Source: Saccharospirillum sp.
GTDB taxonomy: Bacteria; Pseudomonadota; Gammaproteobacteria; Pseudomonadales; Natronospirillaceae
Length of the DNA stretch: 59,007 nucleotides
Direction of reading: 5' to 3'
Assembly: GCA_022565595.1 (NCBI GenBank)
Contig: JAIUML010000027.1
Coordinates: 1-59,007, forward strand
Below, one piece after another: positions 49,653 to 58,500 of the stretch (position 1 is the stretch's first letter; the number at the start of each line of letters is the position of its first letter). A program made the translations under genes and the position numbers. Below the pieces are notes generated by a model. It searched no databases. It saw only the letters and a program-made list of their open reading frames with translations, and was not told the DNA's origin.

Positions 49653-52023
49653 TCTGCTGCTCCTCGCTGCTGTGCTGTGATGTCAATGTTTTCTGTGTTT
49701 TTCTTCTTTCGATGGCTTGCAGAACATGATCAGCCGTGGCCGGTATGCGGCTGATTTCAACACCCATTGCACTCAGAGCATCATTGATGGCATTGATAAC
49801 CGCCCCGCCGGGGGCGATGGCACCACCTTCGCCCACGCCCTTGATGCCATGCGCCGTGTGGGGTGATAGTGTTTCCATATGCTGAACACGTATGTGCGGT
49901 ACTTCCGCCGCTCCGGGCAGATGATAATCGGCCAGAGTGGAATTCAACGGCTGTCCCCTCTCGTCGTAAATCACTTCCTCGTAAAGCGCTGACCCGATGC
50001 CCTGTGCCGTACCGCCAATGGCCTGCCCGTCAACAATCATCGGATTGACGATTCGACCACAGTCCTCAGTGATGGCGTAGTCCAGCAGCTCTGTCTTGCC
50101 GGTTTGGGGATCGACAGACACCACGACTGCATGGGTGGCATAAGAAAACACGCCCGTATCCACCCGCGGTTTGTAGAAGGCGGTGTATTCTAGTCCGGTA
50201 TTACCATCCCCGGCCGGCAACTGATCAGGACGCCGGTACCAACTGATAGCTAGTTCGTTGAAGCCCAGTGTCCCATTGGGGCCGTGGATCTCTCCATCCT
50301 CCAAGCGAATTTCGGAGGCATTGCATTCCAAACGATGCGCAGCCAGGGTGCGTATACGCTCGGCCAGCCCTTCTGCCGCACGGGACACTGCCCCCCCAGA
50401 CATGACGATCCCACGAGAAGCATAGGCTCCAGTCGAAAAAGGTGTGGTTGTGGTATCGCCCAGACTGACCCTTATTCGGTCAGTCGGAATACTCAGAATC
50501 TCAGACGCTATCTGCGCCAGCGTTGTCTGGATGCCCTGGCCAATGTTGGCAATACCGGCAGCAACCTCGACTCCGCCATCCGGAGTAAGCTTGATCCGAG
50601 CCTCGTCATAACCGGGAACCAGTGGCAAGCCCCATTGTGCAAATACCTGCGTACCGTGAGCCGACTGCTCAGTGAAAGTGGCAAAACCGACGCCTATCAA
50701 GCGGCCGTCCGGCTCAGGCGTCTTCTGACGCTGGCGAACCTCATCAAACCGAATCGCGTCCTTGGCCAGACGAAGAGATTCGGGATAATTACCGCTGTCA
50801 TACTGCTTGTTTGTTACATTCTGATAAGGCATGGACGCAGCAGGAACAAGATTCTCCGCACGAACTTCCCAGGCCTCTCGGCCCACCGCTCTGGCGATCG
50901 CATCAATGGTTAGCTCCATGGCGAAGCAAACACCCGGGCGAGCCACACCGCGATAGGGGGTGAACGGAGGCTTGTTTGACGCCGTGGCCATCACATGGCA
51001 ACGGTAATGATCAAATGCATAGGGACCGGGAAGATTGCCTCCGGCCTGCGCCGCTTCAAGCCCAGCAGTAAAGGGCCAGACAGAGTAGGCACCGACGTTA
51101 ACAGTGACTTCCGCGTCCAGCCCCAGCAAACGACCTCGCTTGTCTGCATAAGCCGTTACTGAATAATGATGTTCCCGGGTATTGGCACCTGCGGTCAGGT
51201 GCTCCCGGCGATCCTCGAGCCAACGAAAGGCACCCCGACGCTCATAGGCAAGCCAGGCCACCAGAATTTCTTCAGGCTGCAATACACACTTGTAGCCAAA
51301 TCCACCACCCACCTCTGGGGTGATGACTCGAACAAGGTCAGGAGACAATCCAAGACAGTCGGCCAGACCACTGCGTATAAGGTGAGGAACCTGAGTCGAC
51401 GTATTGACGATTAACTGCTCTGCCTGACTGTCCCACCAGGCAACCACACCCTTTCCTTCCATGGGGTTCATAACCTGCCGACCGGTATCGTACTCCCGTT
51501 TGACGACCACATCAGCCCGATCGCGAATATCTGGCATATCCTTACCGATGGTGAAGTCCAAAAACATGTTGTCCGGCCAATGCTCATGCAGACGATCGCC
51601 TTTGTTATCCTTGGCTTGATCCGGCGTGATCACCGGCGACAGTGCTTCGAGGTCGACCTCAACCAGTTCGACCAGATCTTCTGCCTCAGCACGGTTCCGT
51701 GCAATGCACATCACAATCGGCTCACCGGCGAAACGAACCTTTTCTTTTGCCAAGGGCCATTGTTCTGAGTTGCGAAAACTCGGCAGTGTCGATTCCGCCC
51801 TGATCGGCCTGACGCCATTCAGATCCTCAGCACAAATGACCTGATTCTCATATCCTGCAGGCTTCTTGACACCCTTGATTAACGCATGCGCCAACGGGCT
51901 TCGCAGGAAGGCAACATCACGCATACCGGCGACTTTAATATCGCCTATGTAACGGCTCTTTCCATGAACCAAACGAGGATCTTCCAAACGCCTGACCCGC
52001 TGACCAATACCTGTTTTGTTCAT
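49633..52023 (-). CDS. Molybdopterin-binding large subunit of a pyridine-carboxylate (probably picolinate) dehydrogenase
   Basis: The 796-residue protein has the xanthine dehydrogenase aldehyde-oxidase fold in its first third (RRLEDPRLVHGKSRYIGDI). Mo-binding motifs are PEVGGGFGYK, TPYRGVARPGVCFAMEL, IGQGIQTTLAQIASE, SGGAVSRAAEGL and GVGEGGAIAPGGAVINAI with the catalytic Glu. It would hydroxylate picolinate at C6 with water, the first step of the pathway. ATG 52023 is chosen because AGGAG lies 7 bp before it; the frame is open to 52050. Nicotinate or another heterocycle is an alternative substrate that sequence alone cannot exclude. Confidence 0.85.
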   Translation of the reverse strand: MNKTGIGQRVRRLEDPRLVHGKSRYIGDIKVAGMRDVAFLRSPLAHALIKGVKKPAGYENQVICAEDLNGVRPIRAESTLPSFRNSEQWPLAKEKVRFAGEPIVMCIARNRAEAEDLVELVEVDLEALSPVITPDQAKDNKGDRLHEHWPDNMFLDFTIGKDMPDIRDRADVVVKREYDTGRQVMNPMEGKGVVAWWDSQAEQLIVNTSTQVPHLIRSGLADCLGLSPDLVRVITPEVGGGFGYKCVLQPEEILVAWLAYERRGAFRWLEDRREHLTAGANTREHHYSVTAYADKRGRLLGLDAEVTVNVGAYSVWPFTAGLEAAQAGGNLPGPYAFDHYRCHVMATASNKPPFTPYRGVARPGVCFAMELTIDAIARAVGREAWEVRAENLVPAASMPYQNVTNKQYDSGNYPESLRLAKDAIRFDEVRQRQKTPEPDGRLIGVGFATFTEQSAHGTQVFAQWGLPLVPGYDEARIKLTPDGGVEVAAGIANIGQGIQTTLAQIASEILSIPTDRIRVSLGDTTTTPFSTGAYASRGIVMSGGAVSRAAEGLAERIRTLAAHRLECNASEIRLEDGEIHGPNGTLGFNELAISWYRRPDQLPAGDGNTGLEYTAFYKPRVDTGVFSYATHAVVVSVDPQTGKTELLDYAITEDCGRIVNPMIVDGQAIGGTAQGIGSALYEEVIYDERGQPLNSTLADYHLPGAAEVPHIRVQHMETLSPHTAHGIKGVGEGGAIAPGGAVINAINDALSAMGVEISRIPATADHVLQAIERRKTQKTLTSQHSSEEQQNEARAV

Positions 52024-52110
52024 GTAGTCTCCTGTAGACAGAGCTGGCAAAACTGAAAATGCAGCAACAGGACGTTGCTACATTTTTTCAAGCTAACCCA
52101 TAGCCGTCGT

Positions 52111-53196
52111 TCAAACACCCAATGAGCGAGCAGCCATAAAGTCACGTTCGGTGATCTCGGAGTATGGCCGTACAACGCTGGTAAACTCGTTGATCGAGTT
52201 ATTGATCCGAGTTGCCAATGCATTTCCTGCCGCAGCCTCAGAGACGACCTGCATGGATGCCTTATACATATCCCTCAGGAAATCATTGTTGAAACTGGCC
52301 ACGGTTACATTCGGATGATTTTCCCGAAGATCCTTGAGCGCCATTGCGTTTTTGGCGACAAACTCGCTCAGCACCATCTGGTTAGCATAGATATTGGCAC
52401 CGCGCACGATCTCCTTTAGATCGTCATCGAGTTCGTTCCACGAACGCTCATTGACGAAACAATCCAGGACACCGTTTGGCTCCAACCAACCAGGCCAGTA
52501 ATAATGACTCGCCACCCGATGCAGACCAAACGCCATATCATTGAAAGGTCCAACAAAATCGAGACCATCCAGGGTTCCGTTTTCCAGCGCCTGGGGCACC
52601 TCGCCAAGCGCCATTTGTACCGGCACCGCACCGAAAGTCTGAATAGCACGACCGGCCAAGCCACCGATGCGCACCCGAAGACCCTGTAAATCACTGGAAG
52701 AGTTGATTTCCCGGTTGAACCAGGTGCCCTGCACGGAAGTATTCCCGCTGGGGAAGAACTTCAGGCCGAACTCAGCATAGAGTTCATCGATGACTTCCTG
52801 ACCGCCCCCCCACTGGAACCAGGCATTCTGTTCCTGGGAGGTCATGCCAAATGGCAGCGGGGCAAGAAATTGAAAACCGGGATGCTTGCCACCCCAGTAG
52901 GCAGGGTAGCCATGGCCCATGTCCAGCGTTCCATCCGAGACCGCATCGAAGACTTCCAACGGACCGACAACGTCACCCGCATTGAATACCCGTACGGTCA
53001 ATCGTCCGTTGGAGGCCTTATTGATGTAGTCGGCAACCAATTGAGGCCCAGTGGACAACAGTGGAGAATTACGGGCCCAGGTACTCTGCATTCGCCATTG
53101 TTTCGCTCCGGATGCAATTGCAGGTGCACTTATCACTGACGCACTTGCTCCGACAAGTCCGGCCCCGGTATAGCCAAGAAATTCACGTCTTTTCAT
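52111..53196 (-). CDS. dctP: TRAP transporter solute-binding protein with Tat signal
   Basis: The 361-residue protein begins MKRREFLGYTGAGLVGASAS, a twin-arginine signal peptide (RREFL) likely cut after IASG or nearby. The mature part is of the DctP group that binds 2-oxo or other monocarboxylates, with WARNSPLLSTGPQLVADYIN, DLQGLRVRIGGLAGRAIQTFGAVPVQM, GEVPQALENGTLDGLDFVGPFND and SYYW-like ASHYYWPGW. Tat export of folded DctP proteins is known. The gene lies 87 bp upstream of the Mo-hydroxylase gene in the same direction, so the ligand is probably the pathway substrate. Confidence 0.85.
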   Translation of the reverse strand: MKRREFLGYTGAGLVGASASVISAPAIASGAKQWRMQSTWARNSPLLSTGPQLVADYINKASNGRLTVRVFNAGDVVGPLEVFDAVSDGTLDMGHGYPAYWGGKHPGFQFLAPLPFGMTSQEQNAWFQWGGGQEVIDELYAEFGLKFFPSGNTSVQGTWFNREINSSSDLQGLRVRIGGLAGRAIQTFGAVPVQMALGEVPQALENGTLDGLDFVGPFNDMAFGLHRVASHYYWPGWLEPNGVLDCFVNERSWNELDDDLKEIVRGANIYANQMVLSEFVAKNAMALKDLRENHPNVTVASFNNDFLRDMYKASMQVVSEAAAGNALATRINNSINEFTSVVRPYSEITERDFMAARSLGV

Positions 53197-53264
53197 TGCG
53201 ACACTCCTCCCGATTACAACTCTGCGTTATGCAAGAGTTTGATTAACCGTGATACACGGTTTTA

Positions 53265-54632
53265 TTATAAAAATGCGGGTAACCACAAAGCTAAATTTGG
53301 CCAAACCCATATCAGCACCACACAGAGCAACTGAAGTCCAACAAATGGGACAACACCACGGTAGACCGCTTTCAGGTCAAGCCCTGAAACAGCGCCCTGC
53401 AAATAGAAAATGGCGTAACCAAAGGGTGGGGTCAGGTAGCTGGTTTGCAGCACGATTGCAGCCACCACACCGAACCACAGCGGATCGACACCCAGAATGA
53501 TTAGCGGTGGCACGAAAACGGGTACTATGATGAAAATGATCTCGAAAGTGTCGAGCATGAACCCCAGAATAAACATCACGAATAGAACCAGCAGTGTGGC
53601 ACCAAACAGCCCCCCGGGTATGGCTTCCATAACATTCAGAATGACGTCTTCACCGCCCATTTGCCTGAAAACCAACGACATGATTGTCGCGCCGATCAGG
53701 ATGGTAAAAATCATTACACTGATATTCAGAGCAGATTGCGCAGCTTCCCGCAGGACACGCCAGGAGAATTGACGCCCGAGCACTGCAAGAATACAGGCCC
53801 CGACACCCCCAAGCGCGGCTGATTCAGTGGCCGTTGCAATACCGGCCAGAATAGAGCCCAATACCAGCACAATAAGAACAAGAGGCGGCAACATGGTCAG
53901 GGCGACACGCTTTAATAACGTTCGCCGTTCTTCGACATTCATGCGAATCGGCGGGCATGATGTCGGCTTGAAAAGCGCCCAGATACCCATGGTAACAAGG
54001 TACAAAACAACCAGAAGCACCCCGGGTATCAGCGCAGCTGCAAATAGATCGGTAATACTGAAGCTGGCACCGCTGAAAATGCCCTGTGACAGCATCGCCT
54101 GCGTATTGGCGTCCTGAAGCATCACGCCTAGCAGGATTAAAACGGTTGAAGGTGGGATGATCTGGGCTGTCGAGCCAGAAGCACAGATCAATCCGCTTGA
54201 CAACTCCTGGCTATAGCCCGCCCTGCGCATTACCGGCAAGCTAATCAACCCCATTGCCACAACAGTAGCACCAACTACGCCGGTAGAAGCAGCGAGCAAG
54301 GCACCCACAACGATAACCGCCACGCCTAGCCCGCCGGGCAAGGAGCCAAACAAATGGGACATTGTTGTCAGCAGGTTCTCCGCAATGCGTGAGCGTTCAA
54401 GCACAGCGCCCATAAACACGAACAGTGGTATGGCCACCAAAGTTTCATTGGTCATAACCGAATAGATGCGTCCCGGAATGGCACCCATCATCACCATGTC
54501 GTAAACCCCGAAATAGGAGGCAATGGTTGCTACCAGAAACGCTGACCCACCAATGGCAAGGGCAACCGGAAACCCGCTCAATAGAGCCAGGATCAGACAG
54601 ACGAATAGAAGTAAAATAAATAACTCAACCAT
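53265..54632 (-). CDS. dctM: TRAP transporter large permease, DctM family
   Basis: The 455-residue membrane protein has DctM motifs: LLSGFPVALAIGGSAFLVA, ETLVAIPLFVFMGAVLERSRIAENLL, ASTGVVGATVVAMGLISLPVM, GSTAQIIPPSTVLILLGVML, GIATATESAALGGVGACI and TPPFGYAIFYLQG. It overlaps the dctQ gene by 8 bp and precedes dctP. It is a different lineage from the dctM at 20077, being longer and with the inserted region around residue 180-215. Confidence 0.9.
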   Translation of the reverse strand: MVELFILLLFVCLILALLSGFPVALAIGGSAFLVATIASYFGVYDMVMMGAIPGRIYSVMTNETLVAIPLFVFMGAVLERSRIAENLLTTMSHLFGSLPGGLGVAVIVVGALLAASTGVVGATVVAMGLISLPVMRRAGYSQELSSGLICASGSTAQIIPPSTVLILLGVMLQDANTQAMLSQGIFSGASFSITDLFAAALIPGVLLVVLYLVTMGIWALFKPTSCPPIRMNVEERRTLLKRVALTMLPPLVLIVLVLGSILAGIATATESAALGGVGACILAVLGRQFSWRVLREAAQSALNISVMIFTILIGATIMSLVFRQMGGEDVILNVMEAIPGGLFGATLLVLFVMFILGFMLDTFEIIFIIVPVFVPPLIILGVDPLWFGVVAAIVLQTSYLTPPFGYAIFYLQGAVSGLDLKAVYRGVVPFVGLQLLCVVLIWVWPNLALWLPAFL

Positions 54633-55146
54633 GTGACTGCTCTTCCGTGGTTGGATTTCGAAGGGTAATGATTGAGCGGATGACGAGGCTTAAACCCTGC
54701 AAGGCAAGCAGTATACAGAACGCCAGAAGGCAGGATTTAAGCAAGTACATAAAAGGCAAACCGCCGAGGGTCGGTGATTGCTCAAGCACACGCCATGATC
54801 TTGAAATACCGGGCAACGACTTGATGGCAATGACGTACAGCATGGGCCACAGCAACACGACAGTGCCCACAATATTGACGATAGCCTGCCCTCCCTTGGA
54901 CAACTTACCGTAAAGAAAATCAACTCGGACATGCTTGTCGACGCACAGCAAATAAGGTGCAGCAAGCATGAAAGCTGCGCCATTCAGCCACACGTAGATT
55001 TCCGACAGCCACGGATAGCCTACTCCAAAGCCATATCGCAGTACTGCCACCAATGCACAGACAAACACCACGATCGGCATAGCCCATTTCAAGGCATCGC
55101 CTATCATTAGGTTTAGCTTGTCAATGAGATCAGCAATAACTTTCAT
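54625..55146 (-). CDS. dctQ: TRAP transporter small membrane subunit, DctQ family
   Basis: The 173-residue protein has four helices with the DctQ core AVLRYGFGVGYPWLSEIYVWLNGAAFMLAAPYLLCVDKHVRVDFLYGKLS. AAAGGGGGC precedes the ATG. It is the first gene of the long minus-strand unit dctQ-dctM-dctP-three Mo-hydroxylase genes, which may read through to the oxygenase genes. Confidence 0.88.
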   Translation of the reverse strand: MKVIADLIDKLNLMIGDALKWAMPIVVFVCALVAVLRYGFGVGYPWLSEIYVWLNGAAFMLAAPYLLCVDKHVRVDFLYGKLSKGGQAIVNIVGTVVLLWPMLYVIAIKSLPGISRSWRVLEQSPTLGGLPFMYLLKSCLLAFCILLALQGLSLVIRSIITLRNPTTEEQSHG

Positions 55147-55656
55147 AAGCCCCCTTTAAAACAATTGAATTTGAACAGTAGGTCGCCGGTAGGGTTGTCG
55201 CCCATCAAACGGCCTGATCGCAACCTTCAGCTTTTTGGACTACACCAAACGCGACTTCTAACCCAGGCACTCGTCGGGAGCCAGTAATTGCACCAAGGAA
55301 TTTCCCAAAAGTGTCCGAATGTTTTTTAAGTTATCAGTACACCAATGATTTAAACGTATCTCAACATCCCTGCAGTTGCAAGACTGATTTTTCAGCATCA
55401 CTTGAAAGTGTAGTTAAATTGCACTCTTCCCGATGATTAATGCAAGTAACATTCCAGCAAATCAGGAAAATGCGTTCAGGCTCGACAACTAATGGAGACT
55501 GCGAGAATCAGAATACAAACCGACCCCCTTAAGATCCAAGAGTACCAGGCATATGCGCACCATAATCATGCATGAATGCGCCATTTTCGCTCGACTACAA
55601 CAGATTGACAGCGACGGCGAGACACAGGTTAGTAAGGCCAGGAACTCACGCTCTCT
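55147..55656. other. Intergenic region upstream of the TRAP/Mo-hydroxylase operon
   Basis: No gene was recognised in these 510 bp. The promoter of the dctQ operon should lie here, but I saw no TCAG-TATA-CTGA palindrome, so this unit may be controlled differently from the nicD, oxygenase and nicX units. Confidence 0.4.
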
Positions 55657-56541
55657 TTAAACTTGCTCAGAGCCCGAAAAACGCATCATGCACCACCCCC
55701 ATACGGCATCCGCCGCCTTGTTGTAGACGGTTTGTCGTTTGCGAACCAGGTAATAACTGGATTCCAGTCTCATGACAACATCGGTAACCTGCAAAAGTCG
55801 ACCTGACTCAAGATCTTTTGCCACGAAAGGCCGACAAGCTAATGCTACCCCCTGACCCGCCATAGCGGCATCCAGAGCCAGCGTAGTTTGGTTGAACACC
55901 GGCCCCGGCAAACCGTTCTCAACACCCAGAAACCTGGGCCATTGATTGAGCGCATCATGAAGCAATGGCAACCGCAAAAGTTGTTCCGCAGAAAGCGGCT
56001 GAGGCAAATCCGTAACCAGCAGCGGGCTTGCCACCGCGACCAGATCCTGACTAAACAGCAACTGGAAATCGAGCGAAGGCGGAAAAGGCGGGCGGGTCAG
56101 TCGAACCGCAATATCGACCTGATCACGATCAAAATCAGACAACGCCTCTGTGGCCACCGTGCGCAGCTCCACATCAGGCAATACTGCATTCAGCTCCGCC
56201 AGGGCGGGGATAAGCATGCGAGCGGCAACTGTAGGCGTCACACTGATGGTCACTGCCTCGGGGCTGTCGAGGAACCTGCCTGTCGCCTCCCCAAGAATAT
56301 CGAAGGCGCGTGTCACTTCAGCCAGATAAACGGCACCGTGAGCAGTGAGTTTCAGCCCCCTGGGCAGGCGCTGAAAGAGTGCAGTTCCCAACCGTTCTTC
56401 CAGGGCCCTAACCTGCTGCGCAACAGCACCCTGAGTCACTCCCAGTTCTTCTGCAGCAACCCTGAAATTGAGTCGGCGGCCAGACACTTCAAAGGCCCGA
56501 ATGGCATTGAGTGGCGGCAGTTTCCGACGTGAGTGCACCAT
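55657..56541 (-). CDS. LysR-family regulator, GcvA-like
   Basis: The 294-residue protein begins RRKLPPLNAIRAFEVSGRRLN, then FRVAAEELGVTQGAVAQQVRALEERLGTALFQRLPRGLKLTAHG, the GcvA/AmpR subgroup helix-turn-helix. The effector domain follows. It is divergent from the short-chain dehydrogenase gene, 86 bp away, and is probably its regulator; it may also act on the TRAP operon downstream. The intergenic GTAG-TTTTT-CTAC hairpin near 56550 could be part of the site. Confidence 0.85.
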   Translation of the reverse strand: MVHSRRKLPPLNAIRAFEVSGRRLNFRVAAEELGVTQGAVAQQVRALEERLGTALFQRLPRGLKLTAHGAVYLAEVTRAFDILGEATGRFLDSPEAVTISVTPTVAARMLIPALAELNAVLPDVELRTVATEALSDFDRDQVDIAVRLTRPPFPPSLDFQLLFSQDLVAVASPLLVTDLPQPLSAEQLLRLPLLHDALNQWPRFLGVENGLPGPVFNQTTLALDAAMAGQGVALACRPFVAKDLESGRLLQVTDVVMRLESSYYLVRKRQTVYNKAADAVWGWCMMRFSGSEQV

Positions 56542-56627
56542 GATATAGCCTGTAGTTTTTCTACATTATGACATGTTTATTTATCGCTCGAAAGTTAAAG
56601 GTTTTCCGGCCAGAATAAGGGCAAATC

Positions 56628-57350
56628 ATGGCAAAGGCGTCGGAAATGTCCACACAGAAAGTAGCAATCATCACAGCAGGGGGCTCCGGAATCGGAGCGG
56701 CGGCTGCTCGCAAACTGGCCGAAGAGGGTTACCATGTGGCCATTCTTTCTTCGTCCGGCAAGGGCGAAGCCCTGGCCAAGGAATTGGGTGGCATTGGCGT
56801 GACCGGATCCAATTTGGAAAACGACGATGTGCGCCGACTGGTGGACATGACCATGGACAAGTGGGGTCGTGTTGATGCACTGGTAAACTCAGCCGGTCAC
56901 GGTCCGCGCGCCCCCCTGATGGGCCTTACTGACGACGACTGGCATCAGGGCATGGAGGTCTATTTCCTGAGCGCAGTCAGATCGATTCGTCTCGTCGCGC
57001 CAATTATGGAATCTCAGGGCTCGGGTGCAATCGTTAATATATCTACTGCATGGACTGTCCAACCAGCAAGCATTTTCCCGACGTCAGTCGTATTCAGAGC
57101 TGGCCTGGCAAATTTCGCCAAACTTTTCGCGGAAGAGTTTGCACCCAAAAACATTCGCATCAACTCGGTGCTACCTGGCTGGATTGACAGCCTGCCTACT
57201 TTGGACGAGCGACGTGACAGCGTGCCGATGGCGCGTTACGGAACAACCGAGGAGATGGCCGCCACCATTGCGTTCCTGCTCTCCGAGGGAGCCGGTTACA
57301 TCACCGGGCAAAACATTCGCGTCGATGGCGGCGTGGTGAGGTCAATCTGA
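56628..57350 (+). CDS. Short-chain dehydrogenase/reductase fold protein lacking the catalytic Tyr
   Basis: The 240-residue SDR-fold protein has the cofactor motif VAIITAGGSGIGAAAARKLAEEG, VDALVNSAGHGPRAPL and IVNISTAWTV with a Ser, and the C-terminal LPGWIDSLPT and GYITGQNIRVDGGVV. In the active-site helix, where YxxxK is expected, it reads PTSVVFRAGLANFAK: Ser occupies the Tyr position and Arg the Lys position. The enzyme is therefore atypical, possibly a dehydratase-like or non-catalytic member. AAGGG precedes the ATG. It is convergent with nicX and divergent from LysR; its part in pyridine degradation is unclear. Confidence 0.75.
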   Translation: MAKASEMSTQKVAIITAGGSGIGAAAARKLAEEGYHVAILSSSGKGEALAKELGGIGVTGSNLENDDVRRLVDMTMDKWGRVDALVNSAGHGPRAPLMGLTDDDWHQGMEVYFLSAVRSIRLVAPIMESQGSGAIVNISTAWTVQPASIFPTSVVFRAGLANFAKLFAEEFAPKNIRINSVLPGWIDSLPTLDERRDSVPMARYGTTEEMAATIAFLLSEGAGYITGQNIRVDGGVVRSI

Positions 57351-57358
57351 TGACCGTA

Positions 57359-57390
57359 GAACAAGTTGGAAGGGACCTCACAACCTGTTC
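57359..57390. terminator. Inverted repeat between convergent SDR and nicX genes
   Basis: GAACAAGTTG (57359-57368) and CAACCTGTTC (57381-57390) pair at nine of ten positions across a 12-base loop in the 61-bp gap of two convergent genes. It may serve as a two-way terminator, though there is no T-run. Confidence 0.4.
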
Positions 57391-57411
57391 TTCCGTTCGC
57401 GTTCGCCAACG

Positions 57412-58443
57412 TTACTTTGCCGGTATGATGATTTCCTTTTTCACTATGTCTCCATCTACGACGATAGGCTCATCATCCAGAAACAGTGAACAATTTCTCA
57501 TGGGGATGTCCAGGTGGCAGGCCGTGTCATTGGTTCCGCCCAACTCGCTATTTGGACCCGTTGAAAACATGACGTTGCCATAGAAGCTCCGGGGCTCCAT
57601 GCCCATACCGCCAGGGAACTCGCCTGGAACCATCCGGTGCCATTTGGCATCTCTGTTCATGCCCCACCCCACATGGCTCATTCCAAAGCCGCGCTTGTCA
57701 TCAAAGCTGGCCATGTACGACTTGACGAGATCAGCTTCCAGTCCGCCCCGAATATCCGTAATCCAGCCCTTTTCGATGGTGTAGGTAATGGGCTCGCGAA
57801 CATAGATGTTCTGCGGCAGCAGAATATCGCCTGGTCCTACCACGATGGTGCCATCGACTCCGTCATCGTCACCGCCTGTAAAAACAAAGCCTGATGGCCA
57901 GTGATCCCAGCGCCCTGGTTCATCGGTGCAGGCGTATTCAGTGATCGTCGGATAAGTGTTCATCTTGTAGACGACGTCGGTGCCATTCGGCGAAGTAATC
58001 CTCATCTCTTTTGCTCTGGCAAGAATCTCCCCGGCAGCCTCTACCTTCTCTCGCAGCAGCGGGTTGGGCATCATTCTCGCTAACAACTCCGGTGGCTCTA
58101 CAACGGTAAGAACACGAGTTCCAGCCGCCTGTATGGCCATTTGTTCTGGAGAGAACAAAAGAAACATGCAGTCAATCAGCATGTCGCACTGCTTAAGCGC
58201 CTCTACCGCCTCAGGCATGGAAGCCAACCCATTAACACCCACAGCCCAGCCTCCAGATGGCGGAGGAGCAGGCAGGCGCATATGATACATGTTGGCCTTG
58301 AGTTGCTGTCCGGCGGCCAGAAAGGCATCAGCGTAATCCAGTCTTTCATTGCCTTGCGTGAGTACTATCAGGCGCTCTCCTTCACGCACCCCGGACATTT
58401 TCAACTGCTGCAGGCAGATCTCAATAAAGCTCGCGTGATCCAT
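57412..58443 (-). CDS. nicX: 2,5-dihydroxypyridine 5,6-dioxygenase
   Basis: The 343-residue protein resembles NicX of Pseudomonas putida, an Fe(II) extradiol-type dioxygenase with a leucyl-aminopeptidase-like fold. The three iron ligands are visible as His257 (GMSHVGWGMN), His310 and Asp312 (DTACHLDIPM). All three sit at a constant offset of 8 from His265, His318 and Asp320 of the P. putida enzyme. It opens the pyridine ring to N-formylmaleamate, the substrate of NicD. PicD is the picolinate-pathway name. ATG 58443 is chosen for its AGGAG site; the frame is open to 58488. It stands alone with its own promoter, apart from the other lower-pathway genes. Confidence 0.93.
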   Translation of the reverse strand: MDHASFIEICLQQLKMSGVREGERLIVLTQGNERLDYADAFLAAGQQLKANMYHMRLPAPPPSGGWAVGVNGLASMPEAVEALKQCDMLIDCMFLLFSPEQMAIQAAGTRVLTVVEPPELLARMMPNPLLREKVEAAGEILARAKEMRITSPNGTDVVYKMNTYPTITEYACTDEPGRWDHWPSGFVFTGGDDDGVDGTIVVGPGDILLPQNIYVREPITYTIEKGWITDIRGGLEADLVKSYMASFDDKRGFGMSHVGWGMNRDAKWHRMVPGEFPGGMGMEPRSFYGNVMFSTGPNSELGGTNDTACHLDIPMRNCSLFLDDEPIVVDGDIVKKEIIIPAK

Positions 58444-58464
58444 GACTGTTCTCCTGTAAAATAG

Positions 58465-58476
58465 GAAGTATACTTC
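58465..58476. promoter_or_regulatory. Palindromic operator before nicX
   Basis: GAAGTATACTTC is a perfect 12-bp palindrome, 22 bp upstream of the nicX ATG. It shares the AGTATACT core with the elements at 37600 and 47568, and GAAG-TATA matches the half-site before nicD. It is probably bound by the MarR protein at 43397-43906. Confidence 0.6.
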
Positions 58477-58500
58477 TCTTTTTAACAATAATAGCCGTAA

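Noticed and set aside
36654-58476. Reading the cluster as a nicotinate (nic) pathway
   Set aside because: The lower-pathway enzymes are shared by both routes, but no NicC-type monooxygenase is present. A PicC-type decarboxylase and a Rieske hydroxylase are, which fits picolinate better.
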